Of a stretch of 64,000 nt of DNA, positions 36,607-45,487 are shown one piece after another. The notes below the pieces were generated by a model, which worked only from the letters and a program-made list of their open reading frames with translations, had not been told where the DNA came from and did not search any database. The stretch is from Phenylobacterium sp. (GTDB lineage: Bacteria > Pseudomonadota > Alphaproteobacteria > Caulobacterales > Caulobacteraceae). Where the stretch lies: NCBI RefSeq assembly GCF_030646615.1, contig NZ_JAUSLG010000073.1, forward strand, positions 62,001-126,000. The letters are read 5' to 3'. Position 1 is the first letter of the stretch; each line of letters starts with the position of its first letter. The position numbers and the translations under genes are program-made.

Positions 36607-37914
36607 ATGGCCACCGCAGATCCTGCTGCTCTTGATCAATTCATCAGTGCGTTCACGGGTCAGGTGGGCAGTGGCTTCGGAGCCATTGCGGGGCCCGTCC
36701 AGGGCGTACTGGCGACTTTGGTGGTCATCAGCATCACGATCTCAGCGATCCTTTGGGCGATCGACGAGACGCAGAACATCATGGCTGCGCTCGTCAGGAA
36801 GATACTCCTGATCGGGTTCTTCGCCTGGCTGGTCACCAATTGGCACTCGCTGACCCTCACGGTCATCAATGGGTTTGCAAAGCTAGGCCTGCAGGCCAGC
36901 GGTGGCGGCTCGATTGGCGATTTCACGCGGGCGCCGACGAAGGCCGTCGAAGCGGGCCTCTCGGTGGTAATCGACCTTATCAAGTACATTGGCGACCTAG
37001 CGCAGCAAAATGCTGGCTTCGGCGCGCTCATGCATATCGACATGATCATCGTCGCGGCTGTCGCCGCGATCGGCATCCTGTTGGCCTTCATCGTTCTGGC
37101 GATCGAGATCGCCGTGACGATCATCGAATTCTACATCGTCACGCTGATTGCCTTTGTCGTCGTGCCGTTTGGGGTTCTTTCTCAAACATCCTTCTTGGCC
37201 GAGAAAGCTATCGGCTACGTGGTCTCCGTAGGGTTCAAGTTCATGGCGCTTGCTGTGATCGCGGGCGTCGGGATCAACATCTTCGAGACCTACACCTTAT
37301 CGCCTCAACCGACCGTGGCGGAGGAAGCCGGCCTGCTCTTGTCGGCGATCTTCCTGATGATGCTATCGCTCAAAGTTCCCGCGATCGCCGGCGCCATGAT
37401 TTCAGGTGGTCCGCAGCTGAATACCGGCGGTGCTCTCATGGGCGCGGCGGGTGTTGCCGCCGGCGCGGCGGGCGTAGGCCTCGCCGCCCGCGCCGCTGGC
37501 GGGGCGGTCGCAAGTGGTTGGGCGGCCGGCGGCGAAAAGATCGCCGCGGCCAGGGCCGCCTCAGGGAGCATCAATTCAGGTGGCCCGCGTCCCACAGGTG
37601 GCGGGTCTAGCGGCGGCGGCATGGCGGCCGACTTCGCCAGAGCGCCCGTCTCTACGACGGTCGCTGAAGGACGATCGGCGGCCAGCCGCCTTTTCTCCTC
37701 CCGCAACCAAAGTGAAGGCGAGACGCCCCCTCCCCCTCCGCCAGAAGCGCCCTCATCTGGATCCTCCGTCGTCTCGCGGGCCGAGGCCCGCCGTGGCGGC
37801 GGGCTCGCAGGCGCGGCTCGAGACAGCGCCGCTGCGGCCACCGCCGGCGGGGACGGAAGCGGGCCGGGCCTGAGCGCCACTCCAACCCGCCGCGATGACG
37901 AACCCGAAGAGTGA
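36607..37914 (+). CDS. trbL: TrbL/VirB6 conjugation membrane protein
   Basis: The 435-residue product has six or so membrane helices in its first 270 residues (VLATLVVISITISAILWAID, AVAAIGILLAFIVLAIEIAV, IIEFYIVTLIAFVVVPFGVL), with the TrbL-type QTSFLAEKAIGYVVSVGFKF. The rest is a Gly/Ala/Pro-rich cytoplasmic tail (GGPRPTGGGSSGGG). VirB6-class proteins shape the inner-membrane channel through which the DNA passes. It ends just before trbF. Confidence 0.9.
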   Translation: MATADPAALDQFISAFTGQVGSGFGAIAGPVQGVLATLVVISITISAILWAIDETQNIMAALVRKILLIGFFAWLVTNWHSLTLTVINGFAKLGLQASGGGSIGDFTRAPTKAVEAGLSVVIDLIKYIGDLAQQNAGFGALMHIDMIIVAAVAAIGILLAFIVLAIEIAVTIIEFYIVTLIAFVVVPFGVLSQTSFLAEKAIGYVVSVGFKFMALAVIAGVGINIFETYTLSPQPTVAEEAGLLLSAIFLMMLSLKVPAIAGAMISGGPQLNTGGALMGAAGVAAGAAGVGLAARAAGGAVASGWAAGGEKIAAARAASGSINSGGPRPTGGGSSGGGMAADFARAPVSTTVAEGRSAASRLFSSRNQSEGETPPPPPPEAPSSGSSVVSRAEARRGGGLAGAARDSAAAATAGGDGSGPGLSATPTRRDDEPEE

Positions 37915-37934
37915 CCCCAGTCGAGAGTGCGCCG

Positions 37935-38618
37935 ATGAACCCTTTCAAACGACCGAATGACCGCTACGGCAATTCCGCCCCAGTTGAGAGCCCCTACCTG
38001 CGTGCCTCCCGGGAGTGGGACATGCGGATCGGCTCAGCCGTTGTGCAGGCCAAGAACTGGCGGATGGCGGCGTTCGGCGGGTTGGGGCTCGCGGCCTTGG
38101 CGCTGGGCGGCTTCATCTATGAGGCCAACAATACCAACATCGCCACCTACGTCGTGCCAATCGACCGCTACGCGCGGCCTGGCCGAATCGAGCTGGCCGG
38201 CCGGACCTATGAGCCGACCACGGCCGAGATCGGCTACTTCCTCGCGGACTGGGTGCGACGGACCCGCTCTAAGAGCATCGATCCCATCGTCATTCGAGAC
38301 AACTGGACCGGGGCCTATCATTTCGTGTCGGGGCCGGCGATTGGACAGCTCAACGCCTTCGCCAAGGCTAACGACCCCTTCGCCAATGCCGGCACACAAG
38401 CGGTCAACGTCGAGATCGTGTCGGTCCTGCCGCGCAGTCCGCACACCTACCAGGTCCAATGGCGCGAGACGCAGTTCAACGCCGGCACCTCCGGGGTGAC
38501 CGAAGCGTGGACGGGCCTGTTCACCACCAAGGTCGTGGCGCCGAAGAACGAGGCCGAGCTGAGGGCCAACCCGCTGGGGATCTACATCACCGAGTTTCAA
38601 TGGAGTCGTGAGCTATGA
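37935..38618 (+). CDS. trbF: TrbF/VirB8 conjugation protein
   Basis: The ATG at 37935 gives MNPFKRPNDRYGNSAPVESP, matching the usual TrbF start; a GTG at 37911 overlapping the trbL stop would add eight residues. The 227-residue product has one membrane helix (GGLGLAALALGGFIYEANNT) and the NTF2-like periplasmic domain (VVPIDRYARPGRIELAGRTY, YQVQWRETQFNAGTSGVTEA). It is part of the channel scaffold. It overlaps trbG by four bases. Confidence 0.9.
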   Translation: MNPFKRPNDRYGNSAPVESPYLRASREWDMRIGSAVVQAKNWRMAAFGGLGLAALALGGFIYEANNTNIATYVVPIDRYARPGRIELAGRTYEPTTAEIGYFLADWVRRTRSKSIDPIVIRDNWTGAYHFVSGPAIGQLNAFAKANDPFANAGTQAVNVEIVSVLPRSPHTYQVQWRETQFNAGTSGVTEAWTGLFTTKVVAPKNEAELRANPLGIYITEFQWSREL

Positions 38619-39604
38619 GCGCCTTGTCCCCCAGACGGCTTTCCATGGGCGCTGCGGCGGGCCTACTCATCCTGCTGGCCGGGTCGGAGAATTCGGCGGT
38701 CGCCCAGACCGCCGCGCCACGACCGGCGCCCACCGCCGCTGCGCGGTCGGCGCCCTTGGCGCCGGTGGTCCTGGCTCAGGCCGCGGCGCCGACCCGGCCA
38801 ACCTCAAGACGGCGAGAGGCGCCACGCACCTATGCGCGCCCGCCGGCGCTTTCGACCGTGCAATCCGCCAACCGCAGTGCGCGCGACTATCCGAGCGCTG
38901 GCGCCTATGTGAACGCCGCGCTCTACTACGACTTCGAGCCGGGGCGGCTCTATACTGTCCACACCAGCCCGCGCTTCCTGACGGCGATCTCCCTGCGCCC
39001 CGGCGAAAAGCTGATCTCCAAGGCGGCCGGCGACACCGTGCGCTGGGTGCTTGGCGAGACGGTTCAGGGATCGGGCGCGACCCAGCAGGTCATCGTGATG
39101 GTCAAGCCGATCCGCGGCGGCTTGCGCACCAACATCATCCTGACGACCGACCAGCGGACCTACCTGCTCGACGCCGTCAGCTACGAGGGCGACACTTACA
39201 CCAGCGTCATCAGCTGGAACTATCCGCAAGAAGAGGCCCGCGAGCGGCAGGCCGCCCAAGCGGCCGAGACGCAAGGCGTCGCGGCTTCTGGCCTGGCGGT
39301 AGACTCTCTGCACTTCGGCTACCGCATCAAGGCCAATGGCTTTCGCGCGCCGCGCTGGCAGCCGGTCCGCGTCTTCGACGACGGGCTGAAGACCTACATC
39401 CAGTTTCCGCGCGACATGGCCACAACAGAGGCCCCGCCGCTCTTCCTCATTGGTCCTGACAAACAGGCCCAACTCGTCAACTACCGCTATCTCGGCGGCT
39501 ACTATGTCGTGGACCGCCTGATCGACGTCGCAGAGCTGCGGCTCGGCGAAGGCAAGCAGACCGTGGTGCGGATCACCCGCACCGGCGAAGGGGGCCGCTC
39601 GTGA
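38615..39604 (+). CDS. trbG: TrbG/VirB9 outer-membrane core protein
   Basis: The 329-residue product has an export signal, a Pro/Ala/Thr linker and the VirB9 fold: YYDFEPGRLYTVHTSPRFLT, AISLRPGEKLISKAAGDTVR, then a C-terminal domain with FGYRIKANGFRAPRWQPVRV, YIQFPRDMATTEAPPLFLIG and YLGGYYVVDRLIDVAELRLG. It builds the outer-membrane core complex with the TrbI product, whose gene overlaps by four bases. Confidence 0.92.
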   Translation: MSALSPRRLSMGAAAGLLILLAGSENSAVAQTAAPRPAPTAAARSAPLAPVVLAQAAAPTRPTSRRREAPRTYARPPALSTVQSANRSARDYPSAGAYVNAALYYDFEPGRLYTVHTSPRFLTAISLRPGEKLISKAAGDTVRWVLGETVQGSGATQQVIVMVKPIRGGLRTNIILTTDQRTYLLDAVSYEGDTYTSVISWNYPQEEARERQAAQAAETQGVAASGLAVDSLHFGYRIKANGFRAPRWQPVRVFDDGLKTYIQFPRDMATTEAPPLFLIGPDKQAQLVNYRYLGGYYVVDRLIDVAELRLGEGKQTVVRITRTGEGGRS

Positions 39605-40833
39605 CCCACCTTCCGCCCGATCCCCCTTTCAACCCTCACCCGCGCAAGGCCGCGCCGGAAGGCGTCCTGGCCGCGCCACGAAATCCGGTTACGCGCTGGA
39701 ACCGCAAGTACCTGATCGCCGGGGCGACGGGTCTCGCCGGGATCGTGGCGCTCGGGTTCTACTTGGGCTTCGGCGGCGCCCACGCGCCCCAGGCTCGGCC
39801 GGAGGCGATGACGGACGCGGCCGACACGGGCCAGGTCCAGACGCCGGCGATCTCCACCAAGTATGCGGCGGGCTACGCCGATCCGGCGCTGCAGGCTCAG
39901 GCCCTGCCGGGGACCGCGGCCCTGCCGCCGCCGGAGGGCGCGCCCGGGGCGCTGCCGGCGGGCACACCGCCCCCGGCGCCGCCTCCGGCGCAGGTTGATC
40001 CGGTCATTCAGGCCGCGCGCGAGCAGGCCCTGGCGGCCCGGACCTCCGGTCCCTTCTTTGGGGGGCCGCCAGCAGCAGCGGCCGCTGCGCCGCCTTCGGA
40101 TCTCGCGGCGCTGTCTCGGCCGATCGCGGCGTCCGCTGGGGCCGCCGGTGAGCCGGCGGCGGCCGACGTGCAACCCGCAAACGGTCAGGCGGCCAAGCGC
40201 CAGTTCGCCGCCAGCGCCCGGACGGACGACTATCTGACCAATCCCCTGCAGCCAGCGCTGAGCCCGTGGGAAGTGAAGGCCGGGAGCATCATCTCGGCGG
40301 CGCTCGTGACGGCCATCAATTCCGACCTGCCAGGCCAGGTGATCGCCCAGGTCACCGAGCCGGTCTACGACCACAGGACCGGGCGGACAGTGCTGATCCC
40401 GCAGGGCTCCCGCCTGATCGGCCAGTACGACAGCCAGATCGCCTACGGCCAGAACCGGGCCCTCATCGCCTGGAACCGGATCATCATGCCCGACGGCCGC
40501 TCCATCAACATCGGGTCAATGGCGGGCGCCGACCTCTCGGGAGCGGCCGGCCTGCAGGACAAGACCGACGGTCATTTCGGTCAGCTGGCGCGCGGCGTCA
40601 TCCTCTCGACGCTGTTCAGCGTCGGGGCCGCCGCAGCCCAGGACGCCGGCAACCGCAGCTCCGGCGCGCTGGTCGTCAACTCTGCCGCCAGCGGCATCTC
40701 CAATTCCGCCCAGCAGGTCGGCCAGCAGATCACCGGCCGCGATCTCAATCGCCAGCCCACCCTGCGCGTCCGGGCCGGTTGGCCCGTCCGCGTGCTCGTC
40801 AGCAAGGACATGATCCTCGCCCCGTACCCGTAA
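39601..40833 (+). CDS. trbI: TrbI/VirB10 core-complex protein
   Basis: The 410-residue product has a short cytoplasmic part, one membrane helix (YLIAGATGLAGIVALGFYLG), a long Pro/Ala-rich periplasmic linker, and the conserved C-terminal TrbI domain: VKAGSIISAALVTAINSDLP, GQVIAQVTEPVYDHRTGRTV, LIPQGSRLIGQYDSQIAYGQ, RALIAWNRIIMPDGRSINIG, ending VRVLVSKDMILAPYP. VirB10 spans both membranes and gates the channel. Confidence 0.93.
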   Translation: MTHLPPDPPFNPHPRKAAPEGVLAAPRNPVTRWNRKYLIAGATGLAGIVALGFYLGFGGAHAPQARPEAMTDAADTGQVQTPAISTKYAAGYADPALQAQALPGTAALPPPEGAPGALPAGTPPPAPPPAQVDPVIQAAREQALAARTSGPFFGGPPAAAAAAPPSDLAALSRPIAASAGAAGEPAAADVQPANGQAAKRQFAASARTDDYLTNPLQPALSPWEVKAGSIISAALVTAINSDLPGQVIAQVTEPVYDHRTGRTVLIPQGSRLIGQYDSQIAYGQNRALIAWNRIIMPDGRSINIGSMAGADLSGAAGLQDKTDGHFGQLARGVILSTLFSVGAAAAQDAGNRSSGALVVNSAASGISNSAQQVGQQITGRDLNRQPTLRVRAGWPVRVLVSKDMILAPYP

Positions 40834-40847
40834 GCGTGAGTGTTGCG

Positions 40848-41285
40848 ATGACCCCATCGGCAGAGAAGCTCGGCCTCTTCCTCCCGGAAGGCCTTCACCA
40901 GGACATGCTCGACACCGCCGAGCGCCTGAACACCCGCAAGAACCCCCGGGGCAGCGTCAGGCTTATCTATGAGCGGGCTTTCCGCGAGCTGGTCGAAGCC
41001 CTCGACGGCGGCGAGGCGGTGACCTTTCCGGCGGTGCGCGGGACCAAGGACCGCGTGTCCGTCCGGTTGTCGAAGCCACTGTGCGTGCGGATCCGCCGGC
41101 AGACCGACGCCCTCAATCTCAAGCTCACCGATTTCGCATTCGCTGCGATCGACCGCTTCCTGCAGGCTACCCAAGGAGACGCCCATGACGCGCCCCGCCA
41201 AGACCGCCCTCGCCCTGGGCAAGATCGATCTCGAGGAGAAGACAACCGATCTGCGTTTGAAGCTGAAGGGCAAACTCGCCGTTGA
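40848..41285 (+). CDS. Small protein after trbI, possibly ribbon-helix-helix
   Basis: The ATG at 40848 lies 14 bases after trbI and gives 145 residues. Two similar halves are seen: LFLPEGLHQDMLDTAERLNT and DRVSVRLSKPLCVRIRRQTD followed by ALNLKLTDFAFAAIDRFLQA. The second reads like a small DNA-binding helix pair. The last 34 residues overlap the next gene in another frame and are Arg/Asp-rich, so they may be poorly conserved. The position after trbI suggests a regulatory role, an inference. Confidence 0.6.
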   Translation: MTPSAEKLGLFLPEGLHQDMLDTAERLNTRKNPRGSVRLIYERAFRELVEALDGGEAVTFPAVRGTKDRVSVRLSKPLCVRIRRQTDALNLKLTDFAFAAIDRFLQATQGDAHDAPRQDRPRPGQDRSRGEDNRSAFEAEGQTRR

Positions 41286-41430
41286 TCTCGCCGACTATCA
41301 GCGTGCCTTCGCTCAGGCGAACGAGCAGTCGCTGGAGCTCGACCAGCTGGTCCCTCACATCCTCGCGGCCTTCATCGACGCGGACAAAGGCTTCCAGGCC
41401 TGGCGCAAGGCGCAGCCCGCCTCATCGTAG
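41185..41430 (+). CDS. DUF2274 family protein
   Basis: The 81-residue product MTRPAKTALALGKIDLEEKT has the DUF2274 block KLKGKLAVDLADYQRAFAQA followed by ELDQLVPHILAAFIDADKGF. DUF2274 genes follow trbI in many alphaproteobacterial conjugation clusters; the function is unknown. It overlaps the preceding gene by 101 bases in another frame, with the ATG preceded by AAGGAGACGCCC. Confidence 0.8.
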   Translation: MTRPAKTALALGKIDLEEKTTDLRLKLKGKLAVDLADYQRAFAQANEQSLELDQLVPHILAAFIDADKGFQAWRKAQPASS

Positions 41431-41890
41431 TGGCTCTGCCGCCCCATCTCTCAACAGGTGGGGTTGACGCGTGCGGGCACCACAAGCCCTAGCGCGCTGA
41501 GTCGCGTCATGGCGGACTCGTTTCCGGAACCTCGTCAACCGCCCGAATCGGCCCTTTTTGTCCAAAAGGGTGCCATTCCAAGCCTTTAGGAATCGTCAGA
41601 CTCACTGAACGCTGGCGTCGACTGAGTCGCGTCGCGGACCCTCCGCCCGCGCCTGGTCGCCTCAGAGGACTTCATCTTGACCTAGACGAGACCCCTAAAC
41701 GGCGAGAGCCCCCCGTTGGCGCGGGAGGCTCTCGGAAATCGCAGGCGCCGTGTGGTAGCGGCTTGATTTGATCGAGTAAGCCTAAGCGGCGCTTTTTGCG
41801 TCGTCAAGGCCTCGAACAGGAGACCTATGGTCTTTTGCCTGCCGGTTTCGCAGCCGCGGAACGGCCTCGTCCCAGCCAGGAAGGGACGAT
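41431..41890. other. Gap between conjugation and maintenance regions, with two hairpins
   Basis: There is no convincing gene in these 460 bases. A perfect 7-base-pair hairpin CCCTTTT/AAAAGGG lies at 41552-41570. A second, CGAGAGCC (41703-41710) with GGCTCTCG (41727-41734), looks like a transcription terminator. A 12-base direct repeat CTGAGTCGCGTC occurs near 41499 and 41625. The region could hold the end of the trb transcript and the promoter of the replication-like gene. Confidence 0.5.
41703..41734. terminator. Hairpin terminator candidate between trb and rep-like genes
   Basis: Arms CGAGAGCC (41703-41710) and GGCTCTCG (41727-41734) pair over 8 bases around a 16-base loop that can pair further. 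No T-run follows. Confidence 0.45.
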
Positions 41891-43285
41891 ATGCGAACGG
41901 CCTTATCAGGCGACGACTGGCGACCAGGTTTCGCTAAGCGCGCGCCCAACTTTGACGCGGTCTGCGCCCAGGCGCGGGCCTGGCGCTGGCAGGCCGGCGT
42001 CTCCGTCGCGCGGATCGCGGCGGCGGTGCTGAAAGGCACGCCGACGCTCACCGTGCAGCAGCGGATGACCCTGTTGCTCTATGTCGAGCACCTCAACCAG
42101 GACCGGCTCGAACAGGACGTGGCTACCGTTTGGCCGGGGACCAGTCTGATCGCTGACTATCTAGGCTGCACCGAGAGCAATGCCAGGGCCCACAGGCGCG
42201 CCCTGGAGGCCGCCGGCTTCATGGTTCGCGACTACACCCGCGCCAATCGGCCGGCTGGCGTCGAGGCCTACGACCTCGCTCCCCTCGTGGCTCGACTGGA
42301 CGAATTGGAGGCGGCGGATCTCGCTGTCCGCGAAGCCGCTCAGGCCCGGAGGGCCGCCTATTCCGAACCGGTTGTCTTCAGTGAAAGAACTATCGCCCGG
42401 GCGCCAAGATTCACTCACCTAGAACAGTCCCATCAGAACGCCAGTTCTTCTGTACGAGGAAAGGACGCGCCTCCGGCGCGACATCAATCCGATCAGCGGC
42501 GGTCTACGCCCGCCGGGAACGGCACGACCACGAAATCCTCGAGCCAACGTCACAGCACCGACACGGACGGCGCCATTTGCTCTCCGAAGGGAGCAAGCGG
42601 TTTCTCCAGCGCCTTTTCTGAGGGGTCCGCGCCCGCGGAAATGGTCCGCCAGGAGCTTAGGGCCGCTTTCCAGGTCTCTCCGCGCATCGCCGCGCTGGTG
42701 GGGCCTGCCGCAGTGGCCGATCCGGCCAGCATAACGCCAGCTGACCTCGCCCGCGTGGCGGCGGCCGTCGATGAGCTGTTGCCCGAACGGGAGCGCAACA
42801 ACGACCAGACCTTCGCCTGGGCCTTGAAGCGGCATGGGGTGCGCGCCGTCGCGATGCTGGCGATCGCCATCGAGGACCCCGACGTCCGCAGCCCGTGCAA
42901 ATACTTCGGGCGGATGGCCTCCTATGAGCCGAAAGGGGCGCCGGACCTGCGGCTCAACTTCGCCCGGGTGCTCAAGGCCAAGGGTGACATTCCGCCGCCC
43001 GAACCGCCGCCGACCCTGATGGCCGCGCCGGGTATCGACGATCCCGTCTGGCAGAAAATCGAGGCGCCGTTGCGCCGGCTGGTCCGCGAAGGCTCCTATG
43101 GCAGCTGGTTCAGCCGGGTGGGTTTCCACGGGATCGATGACGGTGTGCTGACCCTGTCGACGCTCAGCCAGATCGCCGCCGATCGGATCAAGCGCGACTA
43201 CGTCGATGCGATCCTACATGCAGCCGAGGTCGCGGAGGTCTTCGTCGACCGGGTGATTGTCACCCTGCGCAAGGATCGGCGATGA
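41891..43285 (+). CDS. RepC-like helix-turn-helix protein with a DnaA-N-like C-terminus
   Basis: The 464-residue product has an N-terminal part like plasmid RepC replication proteins (TLTVQQRMTLLLYVEHLNQD, WPGTSLIADYLGCTESNARA with a helix-turn-helix, HRRALEAAGFMVRDYTRANR). A Ser-rich, charged linker spans about 165-250. The C-terminus (WQKIEAPLRRLVREGSYGSW, DDGVLTLSTLSQIAADRIKR, DYVDAILHAA) resembles the DnaA N-terminal domain, which binds helicase or itself. It may be a second replication initiator or a regulator; the true initiator is more likely the gene at 60.6 kb. It overlaps the nuclease gene by four bases. Confidence 0.65.
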   Translation: MRTALSGDDWRPGFAKRAPNFDAVCAQARAWRWQAGVSVARIAAAVLKGTPTLTVQQRMTLLLYVEHLNQDRLEQDVATVWPGTSLIADYLGCTESNARAHRRALEAAGFMVRDYTRANRPAGVEAYDLAPLVARLDELEAADLAVREAAQARRAAYSEPVVFSERTIARAPRFTHLEQSHQNASSSVRGKDAPPARHQSDQRRSTPAGNGTTTKSSSQRHSTDTDGAICSPKGASGFSSAFSEGSAPAEMVRQELRAAFQVSPRIAALVGPAAVADPASITPADLARVAAAVDELLPERERNNDQTFAWALKRHGVRAVAMLAIAIEDPDVRSPCKYFGRMASYEPKGAPDLRLNFARVLKAKGDIPPPEPPPTLMAAPGIDDPVWQKIEAPLRRLVREGSYGSWFSRVGFHGIDDGVLTLSTLSQIAADRIKRDYVDAILHAAEVAEVFVDRVIVTLRKDRR

Positions 43286-43953
43286 TCCGGCGCTTAGGAG
43301 TCCTAGTCCTGGCCGCCGGTCTGGCGGCGGCTTCCCCGGCCGAGTTCACCGGGCCGGCCCGGGTCGTCGATGGCGACACCTTCAGCATCGGCGCCGAGCG
43401 GGTCCGGCTATGGGGCGTTGATGCGCCCGAAGGCCGGCAGGTCTGCCAGGATGCGAAGGGCCAGCGTTATGCCTGCGGCGACGCCGCGCGCGACCAGCTC
43501 GTCGGCTTGATCGGCGGCCGGATCGTGCGCTGCGAAATCCGGGACCGCGACCCCTATGGCCGCGCCGCCTCACGCTGCCAAGCCGGCTCGACCGATCTCG
43601 GTGGGGCCATGGTGCGGGCCGGGTGGGCGGTCGACTACGCCCAGTTCAGCCGCGGCGCCTATGCGTCGGCCGAGGCCGAGGCGCGCCGGGCCCGGCGTGG
43701 CCTTTGGGCCGGCCGCTTCGAGACCCCCTCGACCTGGCGGGCCGATGAACGGCAGGCGCGACCGGCGCCGGTCGCGCCGCCGCAGGCGGGTTGTGTGATC
43801 AAGGGCAACATCAACGCCCAGGGCCGGCGGATATTCCACGTCCCGGGGCAGCAGGATTATGCGGCTACCCGCATCGACACCGCCAGGGGTGAGCGCTGGT
43901 TCTGTTCGGCGGCGGAGGCGCGGGCGGTGGGCTGGACGGCGGCGGCGCGTTGA
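43282..43953 (+). CDS. Secreted thermonuclease-family nuclease
   Basis: The 223-residue product has a signal (RRLGVLVLAAGLAAASPA) and the staphylococcal nuclease fold: ARVVDGDTFSIGAERVRLWG with the calcium-site DGDT, VDAPEGRQVC, and DRDPYGRAASRC, then AMVRAGWAVDYAQFSRGAYA and AEAEARRARRGLWAG. The C-terminal extension has CVIKGNINAQGRRIFHVPGQ and GERWFCSAAEARAVGW, typical of plasmid-borne members. It probably cuts DNA in the periplasm. Its start overlaps the preceding gene. Confidence 0.9.
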   Translation: MIRRLGVLVLAAGLAAASPAEFTGPARVVDGDTFSIGAERVRLWGVDAPEGRQVCQDAKGQRYACGDAARDQLVGLIGGRIVRCEIRDRDPYGRAASRCQAGSTDLGGAMVRAGWAVDYAQFSRGAYASAEAEARRARRGLWAGRFETPSTWRADERQARPAPVAPPQAGCVIKGNINAQGRRIFHVPGQQDYAATRIDTARGERWFCSAAEARAVGWTAAAR

Positions 43954-43973
43954 GTTCGGGCGAGATCCGCTCG

Positions 43974-44705
43974 TCAGATCCGGATGATCCCTTTCCCAGG
44001 GTTTCGTTGGCGCGCGGCGCGCGAGAGGTTTTCTTTGGCCGAGATCACCCGCAGCGTCGCCCGGTCTTGGTGGAATTGTCGGAAAGCTTCGGCGATGTCG
44101 GGATCGACAAAGGTCGTGGTCATCTGATTGTCGTCCGGTGTCGTCAGGACGCCGTGCGGGATCGTGTCCTGCCATCCCCGCTCAGCTCGGAAGACGACGA
44201 CCAGGTGGCCGAAAGTCGGTTCGGCATGATCCAGATGGGCTTCCTTCTCCGCCAGTCGTACCCCTGAAACCGCGCACGCGACCCGCCCTTCTAGGTCGGC
44301 ATGGTCGGCGAAGTGGCAGGCCTTGGCCGCTTTGATGTCGCTGGCGACGGCAGCTCGGCAAGCGTCATTGAACTCGCCGCTCTGGGCCTTGGGCTTTCCT
44401 GCTATGGCCGTTGGAAAGCTGAAGTCGGTCTCGGTGTCGTCGAGTCTCAACACCCAGAAGCCTGCGGTCTGCCAGCCCTCGCTCCGGTTCATCCGGCGCT
44501 GGAACGCGCGAACGCCGGCTCCAAGTTTGGTCTGGCCCACGCTGACCGTGGCGTCATAGCGCTCGAGGAGCGCCAGCAGATCGTCATGATCGGCGGGCGC
44601 GCTGATGATTCCATCGTCGGCGTAGCGCGCCAGGATGTCGCGAAAGTGCTGCTTGGCTTTTTCTTGGGAGGACCATGCGAGGCCGTTGCTGAGCTCGATC
44701 GCCAT
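43974..44705 (-). CDS. DUF3223 domain protein
   Basis: The 243-residue minus-strand product starts MAIELSNGLAWSSQEKAKQH and continues FRDILARYADDGIISAPADH and DDLLALLERYDATVSVGQTK, the DUF3223 (DCL-like) pattern found near HNH-type proteins on plasmids. The C-terminal half (FGHLVVVFRAERGWQDTIPH, DDNQMTTTFVDPDIAEAFRQ) is unassigned. DCL-family proteins act in RNA processing in plants, but the bacterial role is unknown. It is 33 bases downstream of another minus-strand gene and forms a two-gene unit with it. Confidence 0.65.
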   Translation of the reverse strand: MAIELSNGLAWSSQEKAKQHFRDILARYADDGIISAPADHDDLLALLERYDATVSVGQTKLGAGVRAFQRRMNRSEGWQTAGFWVLRLDDTETDFSFPTAIAGKPKAQSGEFNDACRAAVASDIKAAKACHFADHADLEGRVACAVSGVRLAEKEAHLDHAEPTFGHLVVVFRAERGWQDTIPHGVLTTPDDNQMTTTFVDPDIAEAFRQFHQDRATLRVISAKENLSRAARQRNPGKGIIRI

Positions 44706-44738
44706 ATTCCGTGCTCCAGCGCCGTGGTGCCACAGCCT

Positions 44739-45116
44739 TCAGGCCGTGCCGAGATCCTGGCTGGCGGACGGCGAGGCGCCGGCGCCGCTCGGCTGCCGGT
44801 CCGTCGAAAGCGTGATGGGGCCGAAGTAGCCGAAGTCGTCGCGGCACATGGCGATGGCGCGGGCCACGTCGCGGTAGACCTTGGGTTCGTCGGATTTGAA
44901 CATAGCCAGACGGTGTTCGCCGGAGCGGCCGACCAGGCGCATCCAGACGCTCCATTCGCCGGCTTCTGACTCGGTGAGCCGGACTTCCTTGATCGCGCCG
45001 CCGCGTTCCAGGAACCAGTTGACGTTGCGGGCGCGGATGGGGAAATCGGGGTTGGTCGCGACGACCCAAGCCTCCTCGCTGCGCGCGTCCGTCTCTGTCT
45101 CGCGTTCAGCCATCAT
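44739..45116 (-). CDS. Plasmid protein of unknown function, 125 residues
   Basis: Tandem ATG codons at 45116 and 45113 begin MMAERETETDARSEEAWVVA, followed by a mixed alpha/beta region (NVNWFLERGGAIKEVRLTES, EAGEWSVWMRLVGRSGEHRL, VYRDVARAIAMCRDDFGYFG). I do not recognise a family. It is divergent from the toprim gene and upstream of the DUF3223 gene on the same strand. Confidence 0.6.
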   Translation of the reverse strand: MMAERETETDARSEEAWVVATNPDFPIRARNVNWFLERGGAIKEVRLTESEAGEWSVWMRLVGRSGEHRLAMFKSDEPKVYRDVARAIAMCRDDFGYFGPITLSTDRQPSGAGASPSASQDLGTA

Positions 45117-45298
45117 CTGCTGCGGCAAAGCCTGCTCCCCTTCAACGTGCTTAACTTGCCAGAAAAGCACGGTGCTGTCGCGGGGCGGTTGGTCGCGAGG
45201 CGCAAACCGCGCCCGGCTTTTCCGGGCAGGCGTCGCAATTTTGTACGCCTTCGTTGAGACCTGTGCAGTGGGCCGATATCGGCGTGTGTCTTTGGCGT

Positions 45299-45326
45299 GC
45301 GCGAGGAAGGGGGGAGCGCCCTCCCC
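45299..45326 (+). promoter_or_regulatory. Purine tract plus hairpin (recurring leader type 2, copy 1)
   Basis: GAGGAAGGGGGG (from 45303) leads into a perfect 6-base-pair hairpin, GGGGAG (45311-45316) and CTCCCC (45321-45326) with a CGCC loop. The same layout, a GGGAGGAAGGG-like tract then a short GC hairpin, occurs before the genes at 46480, 48677, 53802 and 54968. The toprim gene starts 162 bases downstream, so this copy may lie near the start of a long leader. No function is known. Confidence 0.4.
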
Positions 45327-45487
45327 CTGAGTCGCGAAGGCGAGCCTTGAGCGTCTACCCCCTCCAGCGGGGGCGCCCCCCCCCGCAACGCCCCCTGACC
45401 AATCCTTGGGGCAGACATCGGGTGCGGCCGAAGGACGGAGAAAGGGTCCCCCGAGACGACCCTGACGGGACAAAGGAGGTTCGACCC

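Noticed and set aside
41552..41570. CCCTTTT/AAAAGGG hairpin considered as an attachment or resolution site
   Set aside because: No recombinase gene or second copy is present; a simple transcription or structural role is enough.
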